Assembly: GCF_947179165.1 (NCBI RefSeq)
Contig: NC_077244.1
Location: 70,602,144-70,666,143, forward strand
Source of the DNA: Solanum dulcamara
Lineage: Eukaryota; Streptophyta; Magnoliopsida; Solanales; Solanaceae
DNA length: 64,000 nt
Reading direction: 5' to 3'
The position numbers and the translations under genes are program-made. A model generated the notes under the pieces. The model searched no databases. It was not told the DNA's origin and worked only from the letters and a program-made list of their open reading frames with translations. Shown one piece after another: positions 61,557 to 64,000 of the stretch. The first letter of the stretch is position 1. Every line of letters starts with the position of its first letter.

Positions 61557-64000
61557 TATACAGGGGATCATGTTCACCGTAAGGATTTAAATGAAAATTC
61601 AAAACTTGGCATAAGTTATATCCACAAAACCAACAGTATCATTTTCACACCCCAGGCTTCATAGAGTAGAAGATAGTTCTAATCTGAAGAAGTAAAGAAC
61701 TGCTGAAGCCACTGACTGATTCTCAAGGTCGGTCTCCATTTTGCTCAACTGTTGCAAGGCCTGCTTTAGATCCATCTTATCCAGTGGCAACTGAGTGAAA
61801 TCCCGTAAGAATTGACGAGCTCGGGCAGTACCTCTAGACACGTCATGTGGGTCAAATTCCCTCTTCCGCTTTGGGACTGCCTGGAAGAACAAGACAAATC
61901 TATACATCCACAATAACAAAAAACTTGAGGGTAGTACTCTCGAATGGTATTTGAGCTGAAATCTGGTTTACATGTCCCCTTGCCTGGAAGAAGAAGACAT
62001 GGGAAGCCAAAATCAAGTAGGGTCAACACAAGGGGAAAACAAAGTTATATGTGATAGTGCCACTATATTGTTTTCCAACAGGAAACTACAGCATGTAAGT
62101 GCATAAGTGCACCGCAATACACACAGAAAAGCAATAAGCAAACAGAGCAGAGCAAGATGTCATAAGAAGTTTTACTAAATGACACCATTGACCATTCAAA
62201 AGCATCAAATGAGTTCTGAATGATTAACCAAAAGCTTATATAACAGAACGACCATTTTTACATCATCACCTATAGCTAGACACATTTAGCAATCTTGCAT
62301 ATGATTTTGAAACAAAGGAGATTTAAGAATGCCTCTAGGCGGGGTTGCAAACAGCCAAACATGATCCTAAATTTAAAATAAAAGGACGCAAAAGTATTAT
62401 GATATTTGTGATGAGCATAGGGAAGTAACCAAAGGAAATACCTCTTTACAGTCATTTGGCATCATAGCATTAGGAGAGAAATCCTCCAACTAAGATGCCT
62501 TTTCTCTGGCCAGGACCACAACAATTTGTGGAAAATTGGCAAACTCTGCAACGTGAATACCAAAACTTTGATCACAAGCACCAGGTTGAACCTTGAAGGG
62601 TACAACGATTAGATGGTGAGCAACTGCTCAAATTCTAAAAAGCGCATGAAACTAGTTTTTCAGTCCATGTTTACAAGGGTTCAACATTAAAACTTGTGAA
62701 ATCCACTACTTCAAGTGACGGTTTGACTGTTTGGTGAGGTCACCAAATAAACTTCAGATAGCATGTGAAGCCATAACTCATGTATAAAACAGATTCTGAC
62801 ATAAATAGGGTACCGAGATATACTAACTAAGCAATTAATGGAAAGTGCTCACTAATCACCATAAGCCGAATTCAATGAGCTGTTAGGCAATGTTGTGAAA
62901 CCACATGTTTATAAAACGTAACAAGTGCTCTTTTTATCATTTTTCTGATCAGTGAGTAAGATTTTTCTGATATCCATATTAGCTACCACTCCACTTATAT
63001 GAGTGACACAAAAGTTCCCTGATATATATATTTAAAATCATCCTAAATAAAGATCAAACTTTCTCAAACCTGGCAGTTCCAAGTTAATCAGGAAAGAAAC
63101 TTTTTTCTTAATTAAGTTTATCTGGAAATACACTACTCATAGCACTTCAAAATTACTGGCACAAGATGAGAATGAGTCAGAAGTAGCCAGAAAGAGAGGA
63201 AGATAAACATACCTTGTAAAGCATAGTTAGCTTGAGACTAGAAGAGTCAATGTGCACTGACATGAAAATTTGCCACACCAGCAATTTGCTTATGCCCATT
63301 CTTTCCATTCTCATTGGCCAATGCAGTCAGCTCATGAAAGTGAGTTGCAAACAATGTTGGTGCTTTAATAAAATTGTGTCCTAGTTGGAACAAAACACCA
63401 CGAGAGACCAGGGTTAGAATTGCAATAGAACCAAAAAATCTTACGCATTTCTTTCCATCTACCTAAATATTGGTGGGCAGCAAAGTAACACCAGAACCAT
63501 GGAGGTGCAAGTTGGTTCAGACACCAAAAAGGAAAAAATAAAGCAGAGCTATGAAAGAAAGCTCACCCGACGATCAAAGAGACGAACTGCCCTAAGGTCC
63601 TGCAAAAAAGAAATTAAGAGTTCTCCATTAAGCAAACCCTCTCAACAATTTTCTCTATAAGTGTTGGTACGCAATAACTATTTGAGCAGAATAATTTTTG
63701 TTTTGCTAAGGTAGAAATAATGAATAAATGTTTACCTTGGGTAGGGTTTTGAAGAATGAGAGAAACCCTTGAGCTTGCCTAGCATCTAAAACCAAACCAT
63801 TCACAGTAACACATATCAATCAAACTAAAATTATAACCCAAAATCAATAGTGCTGCTAATATGAATCCTCAATATCCCTTTAATAAACACATATTATGAA
63901 GAGAATTTTTTTAAAAAATAATAAAATTAGAGATAGAGAAAGAGTTATATGAACAAACTTCTTAGAATATAATGGAAGATTTAAGAGATTAGGGTTTTAC
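61557..64000 (-). pseudogene. MSH2 pseudogene with large internal deletion (continues past window end)
   Basis: Two blocks of the MSH2 gene are joined. Block 1 (61557-63370) matches 17812-19622: 3' flank, exon 13 (61679-61880), exon 12 (62442-62591) and part of exon 11 (from 63213). Block 2 (63368-64000) matches 26140-26780: part of intron 3, exon 3 (63567-63599), exon 2 (63736-63785) and part of intron 1. Exons 4 to 10 are absent. Damage: an 11-bp deletion in exon 13, GAG to TAG in exon 12 (KASE becomes KAS stop), and a 2-bp deletion in exon 11. It cannot encode MSH2. The window stops exactly where exon 1 would begin, so exon 1 may lie just outside. Confidence 0.95.

Noticed and set aside
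61659..62029. An independent short gene encoding an MSH2-like C-terminus
   Set aside because: The exon has an 11-bp deletion and the next exon a premature stop; it is part of the MSH2 pseudogene.

Overview
This is plant nuclear DNA, almost certainly from a Solanaceae species. The evidence is intron-rich genes with GT-AG introns, AT-rich intergenic DNA, and many transposon types typical of that family (a tRNA-derived SINE, RTE LINEs ending in a TTG repeat, MULE/hAT/Stowaway MITEs, Copia elements). There are no bacterial, plasmid or CRISPR features.

Four host genes form the backbone. (1) Positions 1-12137, +: the 3' two thirds of CASP, a Golgi coiled-coil membrane protein, with 16 exons visible. 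(2) 14128-15624, -: an intronless ASPG1-type aspartic protease. (3) 17934-26829, -: a complete 13-exon MSH2 mismatch-repair gene (943 aa deduced), with an E2F-type site just upstream of its ATG. (4) 40614-41907, +: a TCP transcription factor of the CYC/TB1 clade, BRANCHED1-like, with a short 3' intron. To my knowledge the Arabidopsis orthologues (At3g18480, At3g18490, At3g18524, At3g18550) lie in the same order, so the window preserves an old syntenic block. Nothing suggests that the four act in one pathway.

The MSH2-BRC1 interval (26.9-40.6 kb) has expanded with non-autonomous DNA transposons and a 4.15-kb CACTA (En/Spm) element carrying decayed transposase remnants. It ends about 1.3 kb upstream of the BRC1 start codon. 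Downstream of BRC1 (43-61.5 kb) is a retrotransposon nest: three decayed minus-strand Copia elements (A, B, C), an RTE LINE inserted in A, and a roughly 1-kb non-autonomous DNA element inserted in B.

From 54.85 kb to the window end lies a broken, partial second copy of the left half of the window, in the same order and orientation: a CASP fragment, then an unrelated MYB fragment and Copia C where the protease gene would be, then an MSH2 pseudogene. The pseudogene has an internal deletion of about 6.5 kb with a TAAT microhomology junction, frameshifts and a premature stop. Its two halves differ strongly in divergence from the parent gene. I found no wholly new biological system. The most informative points are this mosaic duplication, the conserved synteny, the alternative BRC1 C-terminus, and an AT-rich spacer between gag and protease in the Copia C lineage.
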